Counted from the stretch's first letter, positions 16,781 to 26,576 are shown. The stretch: DNA of 35,193 bases from an uncultured Saccharophagus sp. (GCA_937920545.1 CAKZUG010000110.1:1-35193); one strand, 5' to 3'. Numbers and translations: made by a program. Notes: a model not told the origin generated them from the letters alone.

Positions 16781-18793
16781 GTGAAAAGCGTGCGAAGATA
16801 TTTATGGGCCTTAGGCCTTGCGACAGCAATAGCATTGCCAGTGAGTTCAACTCAGGCTCAAACAGATGAACAACCCAGCTATACGGTTAATTTTAAAGAT
16901 ACCGATATACAAGAGGTCATTAAATTTGTTGCTGAGGCAACAGGTAAAACGATTGTTATTAGCCCGCGTGTTAAAGGCCGTATTAAAGTTATATCGCAAA
17001 CAACGGTTCGGCAAGATGAGCTCTTTGAGCTGTTTTTATCCATCCTTGAAGTGCATGATTTTACTGCGGTAGAAGTCGACGGTGTCGTTAAGGTGCTGCC
17101 TCTCAAAAATGCGCGCTCTTCCCCCGTAAAGGTGAATAAAAAACGTGCAAGCGAATTAAACACTAATGGTTTTGTTACCGAAGTTATTCAACTACGTAAC
17201 ATAGAAGCAGCCAAAGTGTTGCCTTTGTTGCGCCCCTTAATTCCCCAGCATTCACATGTCTCATCCTATTCAGACAGTAACGTGATTGTTCTTGTTGATT
17301 CTGCGCCTAATATTGCCAAAGTTCGTGAGATTCTAGAGCGCATAGATACCGCAGCATTGCCAACTGTTGAAGTGGTTTCACTTCAATATGCAGATGCCGA
17401 AGATTTAGTAAACACTATTACGCAGCTCAGCCGCAACGAAAAGCAAGGTTCGACACCTGCAAACCAGCTGCAAGTTGTTGCTGATAAGCGTAATAACTCC
17501 GTATTGTTAAGTGGTGAAGATGTACAGCGCAAGCGTGCCCGAGAGCTTATTAAAAAGCTAGATGTCGCGCCTCAGCAGTTAGGTAATGTGCGTGTCGTTT
17601 ATTTGAATTATGCAAAAGCCGTTGATATTGCCGCTGTTTTAACCAAAGTATCACAGAATATGCTCAGTGCTTCACCTAGTGGCGAAGAGGGTTCACCCGG
17701 CGGTATTACTGTTGAGGCTGACGAAGATACAAATGCGCTATTGTTAACGGGTTCTGGCGACATGCTTAATTCGTTAGTACAGGTTATTGAGCGTTTAGAT
17801 ATTCGCCGCGAGCAAGTCTTAGTTGAGGCGATTATTGTTGAAATTAACGTTACTGATAATGAGAATCTAGGTATCGATTGGCTATTTGGCGACTCTGATG
17901 CAGGCGCATTTGGTTCATCCATTAATGATGGCAGTATTGCAGGTTCTGTTGCTGCAGGTGCTGTTCAAGGCGGTGATACCGGTCTGGCGACTATTGCATC
18001 TGCTTTATCCGGTCGTGTTGGTCAAACATTAGCTGGCGTAGGCGGTAGTGGCGGTGAAAATTTTGTATTGCTTCTTACTGCGTTACAACAGAACAACGAC
18101 ACGAATATTTTATCGACACCCTCGCTCGTTACAATGGATAACAAAGAAGCGTCCATTTCTGTAGGTCAAAGTGTGCCTTTTAGAACCGGCAGTTTCTCAT
18201 CAACAGGTAATGGCGGCGGCGGTGTCACCAACCCGTTTACCACCATTCAGCGTCAAGATGTGGGTATTTCTCTCACCGTGACACCGCAAGTGAATGACGA
18301 CGGTAAAATATTATTGGATATTGCTCAGGAAGTCTCAAGCCTTAGCTCAACAACGCCAGCAGCCAGTGCCGATTTAATTACCAACCAGAGTCGTATTGAG
18401 ACGCAGGTTTTGTCATCTGACGGTGAGATTATTGTGTTGGGTGGCTTAATGAAGGATGACGTGCAAGATTCTGATCAGCGCATCCCGATTTTAGGCTCTA
18501 TTCCTATATTAGGTAATCTATTTAAGTCTCAGCGTACAAATGTCACTAAAAATAACTTAATGGTATTTATACGATCAAAAATTATTTCAACAGATGAAGA
18601 TGTCGCATCTGAAACAGCTAAAAAATATAACGCTGTTAGAGATATACAAATTGACCAGCGTAAGCAGGGCACCAACTTGAAAGGTCGTGATCCGATTCCA
18701 GTTTTACCTGACTTAACATTCCAGCAAAAACAAGCGTTAGAGTCAGCACTTAAAGGTGTTGAGTTCGAACAGCCTGCGGCAGAGGGTGAGTAA
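16781..18793 (+). CDS. gspD: Type II secretion outer-membrane secretin GspD
   Basis: Forms the outer-membrane channel. 670 aa: Sec signal peptide ending TQAQ (no lipobox), N0 domain (YTVNFKDTDIQEVIKFVAEATGKT), repeated N1-N3 domains (FVTEVIQLRNIEAAKVLPLLRPL; VVSLQYADAEDLVNTITQL; VRVVYLNYAKAVDIAAVLTKV), then the secretin core with ILSTPSLVTMDNKEASISVGQSVPFRTG and VGISLTVTPQVNDDGKI, and a C-terminal S-like tail. The GTG at 16781 lies one base after the gspC stop. A second in-frame GTG at 16790 has AAGGTG 6 bases upstream and may be the true start; both leave a full signal peptide. Confidence 0.97.
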   Translation: MKSVRRYLWALGLATAIALPVSSTQAQTDEQPSYTVNFKDTDIQEVIKFVAEATGKTIVISPRVKGRIKVISQTTVRQDELFELFLSILEVHDFTAVEVDGVVKVLPLKNARSSPVKVNKKRASELNTNGFVTEVIQLRNIEAAKVLPLLRPLIPQHSHVSSYSDSNVIVLVDSAPNIAKVREILERIDTAALPTVEVVSLQYADAEDLVNTITQLSRNEKQGSTPANQLQVVADKRNNSVLLSGEDVQRKRARELIKKLDVAPQQLGNVRVVYLNYAKAVDIAAVLTKVSQNMLSASPSGEEGSPGGITVEADEDTNALLLTGSGDMLNSLVQVIERLDIRREQVLVEAIIVEINVTDNENLGIDWLFGDSDAGAFGSSINDGSIAGSVAAGAVQGGDTGLATIASALSGRVGQTLAGVGGSGGENFVLLLTALQQNNDTNILSTPSLVTMDNKEASISVGQSVPFRTGSFSSTGNGGGGVTNPFTTIQRQDVGISLTVTPQVNDDGKILLDIAQEVSSLSSTTPAASADLITNQSRIETQVLSSDGEIIVLGGLMKDDVQDSDQRIPILGSIPILGNLFKSQRTNVTKNNLMVFIRSKIISTDEDVASETAKKYNAVRDIQIDQRKQGTNLKGRDPIPVLPDLTFQQKQALESALKGVEFEQPAAEGE

Positions 18794-20274
18794 TGGAACC
18801 TGTCCAGCCAGAAGTTGAAGGTATTGCTCAGCATAGCCGTTTACCCTATAACTTTGCGACCGAAAAAGGCGTAGTAATAGACGACGGCGAAGTTGTACAC
18901 AAGCCTGGTGTCGATAGCCAAACAATACTTGAGCTGCGTCGCCATTTAGGCAAAACATTCGCAATAAAAGAGCTAGCTGAAGATGAGTTTCAGGCGGTGC
19001 TATCTCGCATTTACCAAAGCAGTGACGGCGAGGCATTACAAGCCGTTGAAGATATGGGCGCAGAGTTTGATTTAACTCAGCTTGCCGACGATCTCGATGA
19101 TGGCGAGCTTTTATCTGGTGATGATGACGCGCCAGTGATTCGTCTGATTAATGCTGTCTTATCGCAAGCGGTACAAGAAAAGGTATCGGATATTCACGTC
19201 GAACCCTACGAAGACCGCGTATCTATTCGTTTTCGTATAGACGGTATTTTAGATGAAGTGTTATCGCCCAAACCGGCGCTTGCGCCTATTTTAGTATCAC
19301 GCTTAAAAGTGATGGCAAAGTTAGATATTGCTGAAAAACGTATTCCCCAAGATGGTCGTATTACGGTTAAACTTGCGGGCCACGCTGTTGATATTCGTGT
19401 ATCGACTATCCCTTCTGCGCATGGCGAACGCGTTGTGCTACGTTTACTCGATCAGGCTTCGGGCCAGCTAGGGCTTGAGCAAATTAGCATGTCACCTGAT
19501 GTGCGCACACGTTTTGAAAAAGCACTCAAAAAACCCCACGGTATTATTCTTGTGACGGGGCCAACAGGCTCGGGTAAAACAACATCGTTATATGCTGGTT
19601 TAAATTATTTAAATAGCCGTACGCGTAATATATTAACGATTGAAGATCCTATTGAGTATCTATTAACAGGTATAGGCCAAACACAAGTTAACACTAAGGT
19701 AGATATGACGTTTGCGCGTGGTTTACGTGCTATTTTACGTCAGGATCCCGATGTAGTAATGATTGGTGAGATTCGAGATCAAGAGACTGCGCAAATTGCG
19801 GTACAAGCCAGTTTAACAGGTCACTTGGTTATGTCGACGCTGCATACTAATACCGCTATTGGTGCGGTTATGCGTTTGCAAGACATGGGTGTGGAGCCAT
19901 TCTTACTGTCTTCGAGCCTCGAAGGTTTAATGGCGCAACGCTTGGTACGTGTGCTGTGCAATGAATGTAAAGAGCCTTATGAAGTCACAGAGTCTGAGAA
20001 TGTACGCTTAGGTATGCCGGTTGGTGAAACAGTTTATCGTGCTGTTGGTTGCGGAAGTTGTAACCAATCAGGTTATCGTGGTCGAACGGGAATCTATGAG
20101 TTGATTATTGTCGATGAAACGTTAAGGCAGCTTATTCATGAAGAGGTGGGTGAGCAAGCGATGGTTGAGCACGTAAGGAAATCGGCCAAATCTATTAATC
20201 AAGACGGTAGAGATAAAGTACTGCAAGGTTTGACGAGCGTAGAAGAAGTGCTGCGTGTTACGTCACTTTCGTAA
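18793..20274 (+). CDS. gspE: Type II secretion ATPase GspE
   Basis: Cytoplasmic hexameric ATPase that powers pseudopilus assembly. 493 aa: N-terminal GspL-binding region, N2 domain (VSDIHVEPYEDRVSIRFRIDG), Walker A GPTGSGKTTSLY (about 256), Asp box ILTIEDPIEY, Walker B VMIGEIRDQETAQIA, His box TGHLVMSTLHTN, and the zinc tetracysteine pair CNEC (about 390) and CGSC (about 420), as in the T2SS/T4P ATPase group. The ATG overlaps the gspD stop by one base (TAATG). Confidence 0.97.
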   Translation: MEPVQPEVEGIAQHSRLPYNFATEKGVVIDDGEVVHKPGVDSQTILELRRHLGKTFAIKELAEDEFQAVLSRIYQSSDGEALQAVEDMGAEFDLTQLADDLDDGELLSGDDDAPVIRLINAVLSQAVQEKVSDIHVEPYEDRVSIRFRIDGILDEVLSPKPALAPILVSRLKVMAKLDIAEKRIPQDGRITVKLAGHAVDIRVSTIPSAHGERVVLRLLDQASGQLGLEQISMSPDVRTRFEKALKKPHGIILVTGPTGSGKTTSLYAGLNYLNSRTRNILTIEDPIEYLLTGIGQTQVNTKVDMTFARGLRAILRQDPDVVMIGEIRDQETAQIAVQASLTGHLVMSTLHTNTAIGAVMRLQDMGVEPFLLSSSLEGLMAQRLVRVLCNECKEPYEVTESENVRLGMPVGETVYRAVGCGSCNQSGYRGRTGIYELIIVDETLRQLIHEEVGEQAMVEHVRKSAKSINQDGRDKVLQGLTSVEEVLRVTSLS

Positions 20275-20293
20275 ATAATTTAGGTGGCGATGT

Positions 20294-21535
20294 ATGGCAG
20301 CGTTTTCGTATCAAGCAATAGATGAAAAAGGCAAGAAGGTTAAAGGTGTTATTGAAGGTGATTCAGAGCGTCACGTACGCTCTCAATTACGCGCCAAAAA
20401 ACTTAAACCTCTTGATATTAAATCGACACGTGCCTCTGTAGGCAGTAATAGCGGGGGCAAGTCTAAAGCAGCTGGCTCCAGTTTTTTTGGTAGCCCAAAG
20501 CTTAATTATCGAGAGGTGTCACTGGTTACACGACAGCTGGCATCGCTTGTGCAGTCGGGCTTACCGCTCGATGAGGTATTGCAAAACACGGCTAAACAAA
20601 CACGCAAGCCAATGGCTAAAAGTATTTTACTTCAAGTGCGCGCGCGCGTACTCGAAGGCTTAAGTTTAAACCAGGCAATGGCCGAGTACCCTAAGGCATT
20701 TGATAATCTCTACCGCGCTATGGTGAAGGCCGGCGAAAGCTCTGGCTATTTAGGTCCAGTATTAGAGCAGCTTGCTGATTACACTGAGCGTAGCCAAGAG
20801 ACGCGACAAAAGCTCCAGTCAGCTATGATTTACCCCATTATTATGCTTATTGTGAGCGTACTGGTGGTCACGATTTTAATGGTGAAAGTCGTTCCCAGTT
20901 TAACGAAGCTTTTTGAGCGTGGTAAACAAGAATTACCAGGAATGACAACCTTTTTAATTTCTGCAAGTGATTTTCTCATCAATTACGGCATTTATCTGGT
21001 GCTTGGTATTGTGGCGCTGGTTGTGCTCATTAAATGGTTACTCAAAAGTGAATCTCGTGCTCGATCGTGGCACAAACACATGCTCAAACTCCCTATTTTT
21101 GGTCAAGTGATTTTACTCGGTGAAACGGCGCGCTATGCCTCAACATTGGGCCTGCTGGCTAACAGTGGTGTCCCCCTTTTAGAGGGCTTACGTATTGCTA
21201 CGCAAGTACTGACTAATCGAGAAATGAAACAGGCAGGGCTGCAAGTAGCTGTAGCTGTTCAAGAGGGCGGCAGCTTACATAAATCGCTTGATCAAGCTCA
21301 GGTTTTTCCCCCGCTATTAGTACAAATGGCAGCCAGTGGTGAGTCTAACGGTAAGCTTGCAGAGCAGCTTTTATATGCCGCACGGAACCAAGAGCGTGAA
21401 ATGGAGTTCTCAATTAACACGGCTATGTCTATTTTACAGCCGTCGATGGTACTTGGTCTTGCAGGTATTGTAGTATTTATTATTATGGCGATCCTTTTAC
21501 CGATCTTCAAAATGAATGAAATGGTCGGTCTGTAA
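20294..21535 (+). CDS. gspF: Type II secretion inner-membrane platform protein GspF
   Basis: Polytopic core of the assembly platform, contacting GspE and GspL. 413 aa with two homologous cytoplasmic GspF domains (VSLVTRQLASLVQSGLPLDEVLQ from about 76; ARYASTLGLLANSGVPLLEGLRI from about 279). Three membrane segments are visible (YPIIMLIVSVLVVTILMVKVV, YGIYLVLGIVALVVLIKWLL and the C-terminal LGLAGIVVFIIMAILLPIF). The start ATG follows AGGTGG; it is 19 bases after gspE. Confidence 0.97.
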   Translation: MAAFSYQAIDEKGKKVKGVIEGDSERHVRSQLRAKKLKPLDIKSTRASVGSNSGGKSKAAGSSFFGSPKLNYREVSLVTRQLASLVQSGLPLDEVLQNTAKQTRKPMAKSILLQVRARVLEGLSLNQAMAEYPKAFDNLYRAMVKAGESSGYLGPVLEQLADYTERSQETRQKLQSAMIYPIIMLIVSVLVVTILMVKVVPSLTKLFERGKQELPGMTTFLISASDFLINYGIYLVLGIVALVVLIKWLLKSESRARSWHKHMLKLPIFGQVILLGETARYASTLGLLANSGVPLLEGLRIATQVLTNREMKQAGLQVAVAVQEGGSLHKSLDQAQVFPPLLVQMAASGESNGKLAEQLLYAARNQEREMEFSINTAMSILQPSMVLGLAGIVVFIIMAILLPIFKMNEMVGL

Positions 21536-21569
21536 ATCGGCAGCTAACTAACAACAATTAGGTGAATAA

Positions 21570-22013
21570 ATGAAAAAGAATATACAGCGTCATCAGAAAG
21601 GCTTTAGTTTGATCGAGATCATGGTTGTGCTTGTGATCATCGGCATGCTCGCGTCTATTGTCGGCCCTAACGTGATCAATGTTTTATCGTCAGGTAACAA
21701 GCAAAAAGTAAAAGCGGATTTTTCTAGCTTTGAAACGGCACTGAAAATGTACAAAGTTGAAAACTATATTTACCCTAATTCTGAGCAAGGCTTAGATGCA
21801 TTGGTATCCAAGCCGACATCTGCTCCAGAGCCGCGCAACTACCCTGCTGAAGGTTATATCCCCAAATTACCCAATGATCCTTGGGGTAACCCATATCAGT
21901 ACATTAGCCCTGGTGATTCAAAGCCTTATGATATTTATTCTTTAGGTGCCGACGGTATCAATGGTGGTGAAGGCGACGATGCGGATATGAGTGTTTGGGA
22001 CGCAGAAAGTTAA
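21570..22013 (+). CDS. gspG: Major pseudopilin GspG
   Basis: Forms the main shaft of the periplasmic pseudopilus. The 147-aa prepilin has a short basic leader cleaved at QKG/FSLIEIMVVL, with the Glu at +5 and N-methylation context intact. The globular part has NYIYPNSEQGLDALVSKP and a C-terminal Asp-rich loop (YSLGADGINGGEGDDAD) that matches the calcium-binding site of GspG. AGGTG lies 5 bases before the ATG. Confidence 0.97.
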   Translation: MKKNIQRHQKGFSLIEIMVVLVIIGMLASIVGPNVINVLSSGNKQKVKADFSSFETALKMYKVENYIYPNSEQGLDALVSKPTSAPEPRNYPAEGYIPKLPNDPWGNPYQYISPGDSKPYDIYSLGADGINGGEGDDADMSVWDAES

Positions 22014-22014
22014 G

Positions 22015-22689
22015 ATGGCTTTCATCCCAGAAAGATCACGCCCGGCTGCGTGGCGTGGTTTTTCGCTGATAGAGATCATGGTTGTCATGGTTTTTATCGG
22101 CATTATGTTTTCGATTGCGACTATATCTATTAGTACGGCTAACCCTAATAAGCAACTACGTGGCGTAGCAGAAAGCTTTATTACGAATGCAAGTCATTTT
22201 CGCGAGGTAGCGATTGCTGGTGGCCTACCAGTTGGTATTTATTTGGAGCCACCTCAATGGCAAGAGGATACCTCCGCGCCCGTATGGCAGATCCGGTGGT
22301 ATAAGCTCGAGCCTGTTGTGGTGCAACCGACAGAAGAAGAGCTAGAGCAGCGCGCCGCAGTATCAGGTACAGCCTCTTTACTCGATGCACCACCTAAAGT
22401 TGTCGATACGTGGGTTGAGGTTGAGGGTGTGCCAGATGCAGGCATTATTGAGCAAACGCTTATTGAGATCAAAGTCGATGAAACTGTGGTTGAGTTTGGG
22501 CGTGAACCACCAGAAGCCATCGTGCCACAAATTGTGTTTAACCCTACAGGTGAAGTAACGCAGTTTGAAATTATTCTTAATCACGACGACGATAGCGACC
22601 TCCAAGAAACCATCCTGATCGACGAGTGGGGTGATGTTATTTGGAAAGAGGAAGCAGAAATATTAAAAGAAATTGAAGAGCGACAATAA
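22015..22689 (+). CDS. gspH: Minor pseudopilin GspH
   Basis: Minor pseudopilin near the tip complex. The prepilin site is RG/FSLIEIMVVM. I chose the ATG at 22015, one base after the gspG stop; the frame also runs back to an ATG at 21991 inside gspG. At 224 aa it seems long for GspH, with an acidic, Pro/Glu-rich middle (about 95-165) and a Glu-rich C-terminus. Identification rests on position between gspG and gspI and on the type IV pilin N-terminus, since the globular domain is poorly conserved in this family. Confidence 0.88.
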   Translation: MAFIPERSRPAAWRGFSLIEIMVVMVFIGIMFSIATISISTANPNKQLRGVAESFITNASHFREVAIAGGLPVGIYLEPPQWQEDTSAPVWQIRWYKLEPVVVQPTEEELEQRAAVSGTASLLDAPPKVVDTWVEVEGVPDAGIIEQTLIEIKVDETVVEFGREPPEAIVPQIVFNPTGEVTQFEIILNHDDDSDLQETILIDEWGDVIWKEEAEILKEIEERQ

Positions 22690-22693
22690 TACT

Positions 22694-23089
22694 ATGCGAT
22701 TAACTCAGCAACTTATCACGCACAAGAAGCACAGCAAAGGCTTTACTTTAATTGAGGTAATGGTTGCGCTTGTTGTTGTGGGCGTTGCTTTGCCTGCTAT
22801 GTTGTTTCGTTTTCAAATTATGCTCGATCAAGTTTCGCGGGTCGAAGAAAAAAACCACGCGATGTGGCTTGCTCAAAATAAATTTAATGAGTTAAAGCTC
22901 AAGACATTGACTACGCAACGTATTGAAAAAGCGACAAAAACACAAAGCGATGAATATGTTGATACAGAGTTTTTTTGGGAGCAGCAAGTGATAGAGACTG
23001 AATCCCCTGAGGTATTTCGTATAAAAATTCGTGTTGGCAAAGAGCGCGACAATTGGATTGCGAGCTTAGACGGGTTTATCAGTGTTTAA
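22694..23089 (+). CDS. gspI: Minor pseudopilin GspI
   Basis: Minor pseudopilin of the GspI-J-K tip complex. The prepilin site is SKG/FTLIEVMVALVVV. The body has MWLAQNKFNELKL, the conserved GspI segment after the helix. The ATG at 22694 (131 aa) is chosen; a TTG at 22673 in the same frame would overlap gspH and add only seven residues. The gene ends 8 bases into gspJ. Confidence 0.92.
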   Translation: MRLTQQLITHKKHSKGFTLIEVMVALVVVGVALPAMLFRFQIMLDQVSRVEEKNHAMWLAQNKFNELKLKTLTTQRIEKATKTQSDEYVDTEFFWEQQVIETESPEVFRIKIRVGKERDNWIASLDGFISV

Positions 23090-23735
23090 GGGCCGTTGTC
23101 ATTTTCAGCCTTATAAAAGCCGCCAAATAAGTAAGGGCTTTACATTAATAGAAGTTTTGGTCGCTGTTGCTGTTATTGCTGTAATCTCGGTTGTTTCTTT
23201 GCAATCAATCGATTCTGCAAGCCGTGCAAGTGATGTAACACAGCGTAAATTTAAGCAAATACAGCGCATGGATAGATTCTGGAATTTTATCGCTATGGAT
23301 CTTAGAAATGCGCTCAAGTACAGTATTGCGACACCTTTTGGTGAAGCTTTTGAACCCATGCTGATAGATCCAACAGAAGAGTATTTTTTATCGCATTTAC
23401 GTGCTGGCATCGCTAACCCTCTTCTGATGCCGCGTTCTGAATTGGGTAGAGTCGGTTACCGTATCGACGATAACATTGTGTGGCGTGATAGTTGGTCTGA
23501 CCCTGCTAACAATGATGACAATCTTGCTTATAAACAAAAATTATTAGACGGTGTTGAAGAGGTTGTACTCACCGCACTTCAACCTGGAGCGCCCTCGGCA
23601 GAAGAGCGTAATTGGTCTGACCGTTGGCCTGTGCCAGGTCAGCAAAATGTATTACCACTCGCTGTTAACGTTAATTTGATTCTGGAGGACGGCCGAGAAA
23701 TCTCGCGTATTTTTATGTTGTCTTCTGGCGATTGA
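23082..23735 (+). CDS. gspJ: Minor pseudopilin GspJ
   Basis: Minor pseudopilin that forms the tip with GspI and GspK. 217 aa with prepilin site SKG/FTLIEVLVAVAVIAV after an 18-residue leader. The segment RMDRFWNFIAMDLRNALKY matches the conserved GspJ helix region, and VGYRIDDNIVWRDSWSDP the family core. The start is a GTG at 23082 overlapping the gspI stop by 8 bases, consistent with coupling. Confidence 0.93.
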   Translation: MFKGRCHFQPYKSRQISKGFTLIEVLVAVAVIAVISVVSLQSIDSASRASDVTQRKFKQIQRMDRFWNFIAMDLRNALKYSIATPFGEAFEPMLIDPTEEYFLSHLRAGIANPLLMPRSELGRVGYRIDDNIVWRDSWSDPANNDDNLAYKQKLLDGVEEVVLTALQPGAPSAEERNWSDRWPVPGQQNVLPLAVNVNLILEDGREISRIFMLSSGD

Positions 23736-23747
23736 GGTTATGACACA

Positions 23748-24845
23748 ATGAGATATCAAAATAAGTCAAAGCAGAGCGGTGTGGCTATTATTATTGCCAT
23801 GATGATATCTGCTGTCGTAGTGGCCTTATCGGTTAAGGCAAGCTGGCAGTTTGAGTTAGGTATATCTCGCTCGGCGAACGGCTGGTTAGCAATAGAGCAA
23901 GAGGTTGCATTGTCTGCCGTCGAAGATTACGCGCGCTGGTTGTTGAAAGCCGATTTACAAAACCCAGATACCCAAGAAATCGATAGCCTTTCACAGCTAG
24001 CCGAAGCCAATTCAATATTACAATTAGAGCCAACCGAGGGCGTGTTTGCAACGGGTTTGCTTGAAGACGCTCACGCCCGCTTAAATCTTAATAACTTACA
24101 GCGTAAGCAAAATAGTGGCACTGGTTCGGGCAATAACACCAATGGCCTCGCCGCCGCGGGGACCGTTCAGTTTACGCCAGAGCAAAAAATGCTTATACGT
24201 TTACTGCAAACAGTCGAAATTGAGCCAGCCGTATTTTTACAAGAATTTGAAGCAACCGCTATTGTTGAATCGTTAATTGATTATTTAGATGCAGACAATA
24301 CACCGACAGGATTTGGTGGTGCCGAAGAAGACTACTACGCTTCGCTTGAGCCTCCATTGGTTATCGCCAACAGAAAAATGTTGAGCGTCAGTGAATTTTT
24401 ATTAATTAAAGGCATGACGCCCGTTTTATATAAGGCACTTTTGCCTTTTGTGACTGTGTTGCCAGAAGACACACTGCTTAATGTGAATACTATGCCTATA
24501 GAATTGATGCGTGCGATTAACGATGATTCTATTTTGCAGCCGCAACCGTTTGAGGCGTTACAGAGTATTGCCTTGGATCGCCCTTTGGAGGGGTATAATG
24601 ATGTTGCTGAGTTTTTAGAGAGCCCTGGTATTAGTACTATTTTGACCCAGAATCAGCAGAGTCAACAAAACCAGCAGGGTAATGCAGCAGGTGGCTCAGC
24701 AACTGCTATGTTTACAGTTAAGAGCGATTATTTTTTCTTGTTTGGCCAAGTGCAGCTTGGCGAACATATTGGCCGCAGCCGCGTTATGTTAAAGCGTGCA
24801 GAGGATAATGTGCAGGTTTTAAGGCGTTCAGATGCCAATTTTTAA
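23748..24845 (+). CDS. gspK: Minor pseudopilin GspK
   Basis: Large minor pseudopilin capping the tip. 365 aa; N-terminus KQSGVAIIIAMMISAVVVAL lacks the usual +5 Glu, as is typical for GspK. The globular part has DAHARLNLNNL and LIDYLDADNTP...EEDYYASLEPP (calcium-binding-like), with VSEFLLIKGMTP and LLNVNTMPIELMRAI, standard GspK landmarks. A Gln/Asn-rich insert (NQQSQQNQQGN, about 303-314) precedes the end. GAGG lies upstream of the ATG. Confidence 0.95.
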   Translation: MRYQNKSKQSGVAIIIAMMISAVVVALSVKASWQFELGISRSANGWLAIEQEVALSAVEDYARWLLKADLQNPDTQEIDSLSQLAEANSILQLEPTEGVFATGLLEDAHARLNLNNLQRKQNSGTGSGNNTNGLAAAGTVQFTPEQKMLIRLLQTVEIEPAVFLQEFEATAIVESLIDYLDADNTPTGFGGAEEDYYASLEPPLVIANRKMLSVSEFLLIKGMTPVLYKALLPFVTVLPEDTLLNVNTMPIELMRAINDDSILQPQPFEALQSIALDRPLEGYNDVAEFLESPGISTILTQNQQSQQNQQGNAAGGSATAMFTVKSDYFFLFGQVQLGEHIGRSRVMLKRAEDNVQVLRRSDANF

Positions 24846-24857
24846 TAGGTATACAGT

Positions 24858-26087
24858 GTGAAAAAAATCATATTTGCAAAACAGCTTCCTGGTGGTATCT
24901 GGCAGTGGTTTTACCCCGGTGGTGTAGATGCCGATAACGAAGTGCGTAGCGGCGATGCTGAAGCATTGGCAGAATACTTTGAGCATAAAATTCCTGCTCA
25001 GGTTGTAATGGTATTGCCTGGTCAGGACGTTATTTCTCAGCGGCAAGTTGTCGACGAATCCAATAAGCGCCATATGGCAAAGCTCTTGCCCTATGAAATG
25101 GAAGATAATATTGTCGACCCCGTTGATGATTTGTACTTTCATTTTGGGACGCCGCAAAATGAAACCGTCGACGTACTTTACACCCGCGAAGATAATATTC
25201 TTACGGCGATTGAAGATTTAGAAAGCGTGGGTTGTGATATTTTAAAAATTACGCCCGACTACCTTTGTATCAAGGCGCAAGAGAATGAGTGCGTATTAGT
25301 ACTTGATGAAGGTGTACTTTATGCCCGCAGTGCAAATCTACTTGGTTTTGCTGTTGAATCTGAGTTTGCAGCATTGGTTATGCCTTCTTTAGCGCATTAC
25401 CTAACGGATGAGCATAAAGTTAAAATTATTGCTTCAGATACTGCTGAGGCTAAATCTATTGCTGCATTGCTGCCTAACGAATGGTTAAGCGAGAACAAAA
25501 GCTCGGTTCAAGCGTTGCAAGGTTCGTTTTGGGATGCCGTTGATGTCGAGTTTTTGGGCGCAAAGCTGAACTTGCGAAGTGGAAAGTTTGCCCGTCAGCT
25601 CCCATTTAAACAATGGGTCGATCTATGGAAGCTGCCTGCGATTGTGGCAGGTGTTGCCTTTGCTGTATCTGCTGGCTCTGTTATGTTGGCCAATAAACAG
25701 CTGAACGATGAATCTATTGATGTGCGTAAGCAGATACAAACCGTCTATCAAAGTGTTGTACCCGGCGGACGCTCTCGTGATCCTGTGAAGGCGCTTGAAA
25801 ACATGGTGAGTAAAACAGGAAATAAGAATCAACCGTCTAACGCAATGATACTTATTGATGTGGTTTCAAGCGCGATGAAATCTACGCCTAACATTTCACT
25901 TACCCGTATGCGTTATTCTGGCGACAAACGTGAGCTACAAGTAAGTGTTGAAACGCCTAATTTTGGCGATCTAGAATCGTTACGCCAAGCCGTTACTCGC
26001 GCTGGGTTTAATGCTGAGTTATTGCGTGTGACCACACAAGGAGAGTTGCAGCGCGCGAATGTGAAAATATCAGGGGATCAATCATGA
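24858..26087 (+). CDS. gspL: Type II secretion protein GspL
   Basis: Bitopic inner-membrane protein that holds GspE to the membrane. 409 aa: N-terminal actin-like cytoplasmic domain (about 1-240), one transmembrane helix (LPAIVAGVAFAVSAGSVMLA, about 258-277) and a periplasmic ferredoxin-like domain. Start is a GTG at 24858 with AGGT 7 bases upstream. The stop overlaps gspM as ATGA. Confidence 0.93.
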   Translation: MKKIIFAKQLPGGIWQWFYPGGVDADNEVRSGDAEALAEYFEHKIPAQVVMVLPGQDVISQRQVVDESNKRHMAKLLPYEMEDNIVDPVDDLYFHFGTPQNETVDVLYTREDNILTAIEDLESVGCDILKITPDYLCIKAQENECVLVLDEGVLYARSANLLGFAVESEFAALVMPSLAHYLTDEHKVKIIASDTAEAKSIAALLPNEWLSENKSSVQALQGSFWDAVDVEFLGAKLNLRSGKFARQLPFKQWVDLWKLPAIVAGVAFAVSAGSVMLANKQLNDESIDVRKQIQTVYQSVVPGGRSRDPVKALENMVSKTGNKNQPSNAMILIDVVSSAMKSTPNISLTRMRYSGDKRELQVSVETPNFGDLESLRQAVTRAGFNAELLRVTTQGELQRANVKISGDQS

Positions 26088-26566
26088 GTGCAGTAGAGAA
26101 AGGTCAGCAGTGGTGGGAAGAAGCATCGCAACGCGACCAGCTAGCGGTTGTTATTTGTGGTTTTATCTTAGCGGTGTACATTGTTTTTATGGTTGTGTTA
26201 AAGCCACTTTACAATACGCAAGAGAAGCAAACTCGCGTTCTTTCTGTGTCAACCAAAACGCTAGCGAAAGCACAGAGTTTAGCTGCACAAATTAAAAGCA
26301 CTCAGTCTACTGGTGGGCAAACTCAAGGTATTGTGCAAGTCATTAATCAAAGTCTAAAAGAGTTTGAGTTGCGACTAAGCAACATGCAGCCAAACGGTAA
26401 AGATGTGCGTTTACGTATCGACCAAGTGCCTTTTGATAGTGTGCTACCTTGGGTTAATCACCTGGAGGCAAGTAAAGGTTTACAGGTACGTGATTTAGAT
26501 ATTTCAGCTGATAATGAGCAAGGTTATGTGTCTGTGACACTACGCCTTCACCAAGACAGTAAATAA
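26084..26566 (+). CDS. gspM: Type II secretion protein GspM
   Basis: Inner-membrane partner of GspL. 160 aa: short cytoplasmic start with WWEEASQRDQLAV, one transmembrane helix (VVICGFILAVYIVFMVVLKPLY, about 22-43) and a periplasmic domain ending LEASKGLQVRDLDISADNEQGYVSVTLRL, the typical GspM finish. It starts within the gspL stop (ATGA). Confidence 0.93.
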   Translation: MSAVEKGQQWWEEASQRDQLAVVICGFILAVYIVFMVVLKPLYNTQEKQTRVLSVSTKTLAKAQSLAAQIKSTQSTGGQTQGIVQVINQSLKEFELRLSNMQPNGKDVRLRIDQVPFDSVLPWVNHLEASKGLQVRDLDISADNEQGYVSVTLRLHQDSK

Positions 26567-26576
26567 GAGTTTATAC

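Noticed and set aside
21991-22014. Upstream ATG for gspH within gspG
   Set aside because: The ATG at 22015, just after the gspG stop, gives a prepilin leader of ordinary length.
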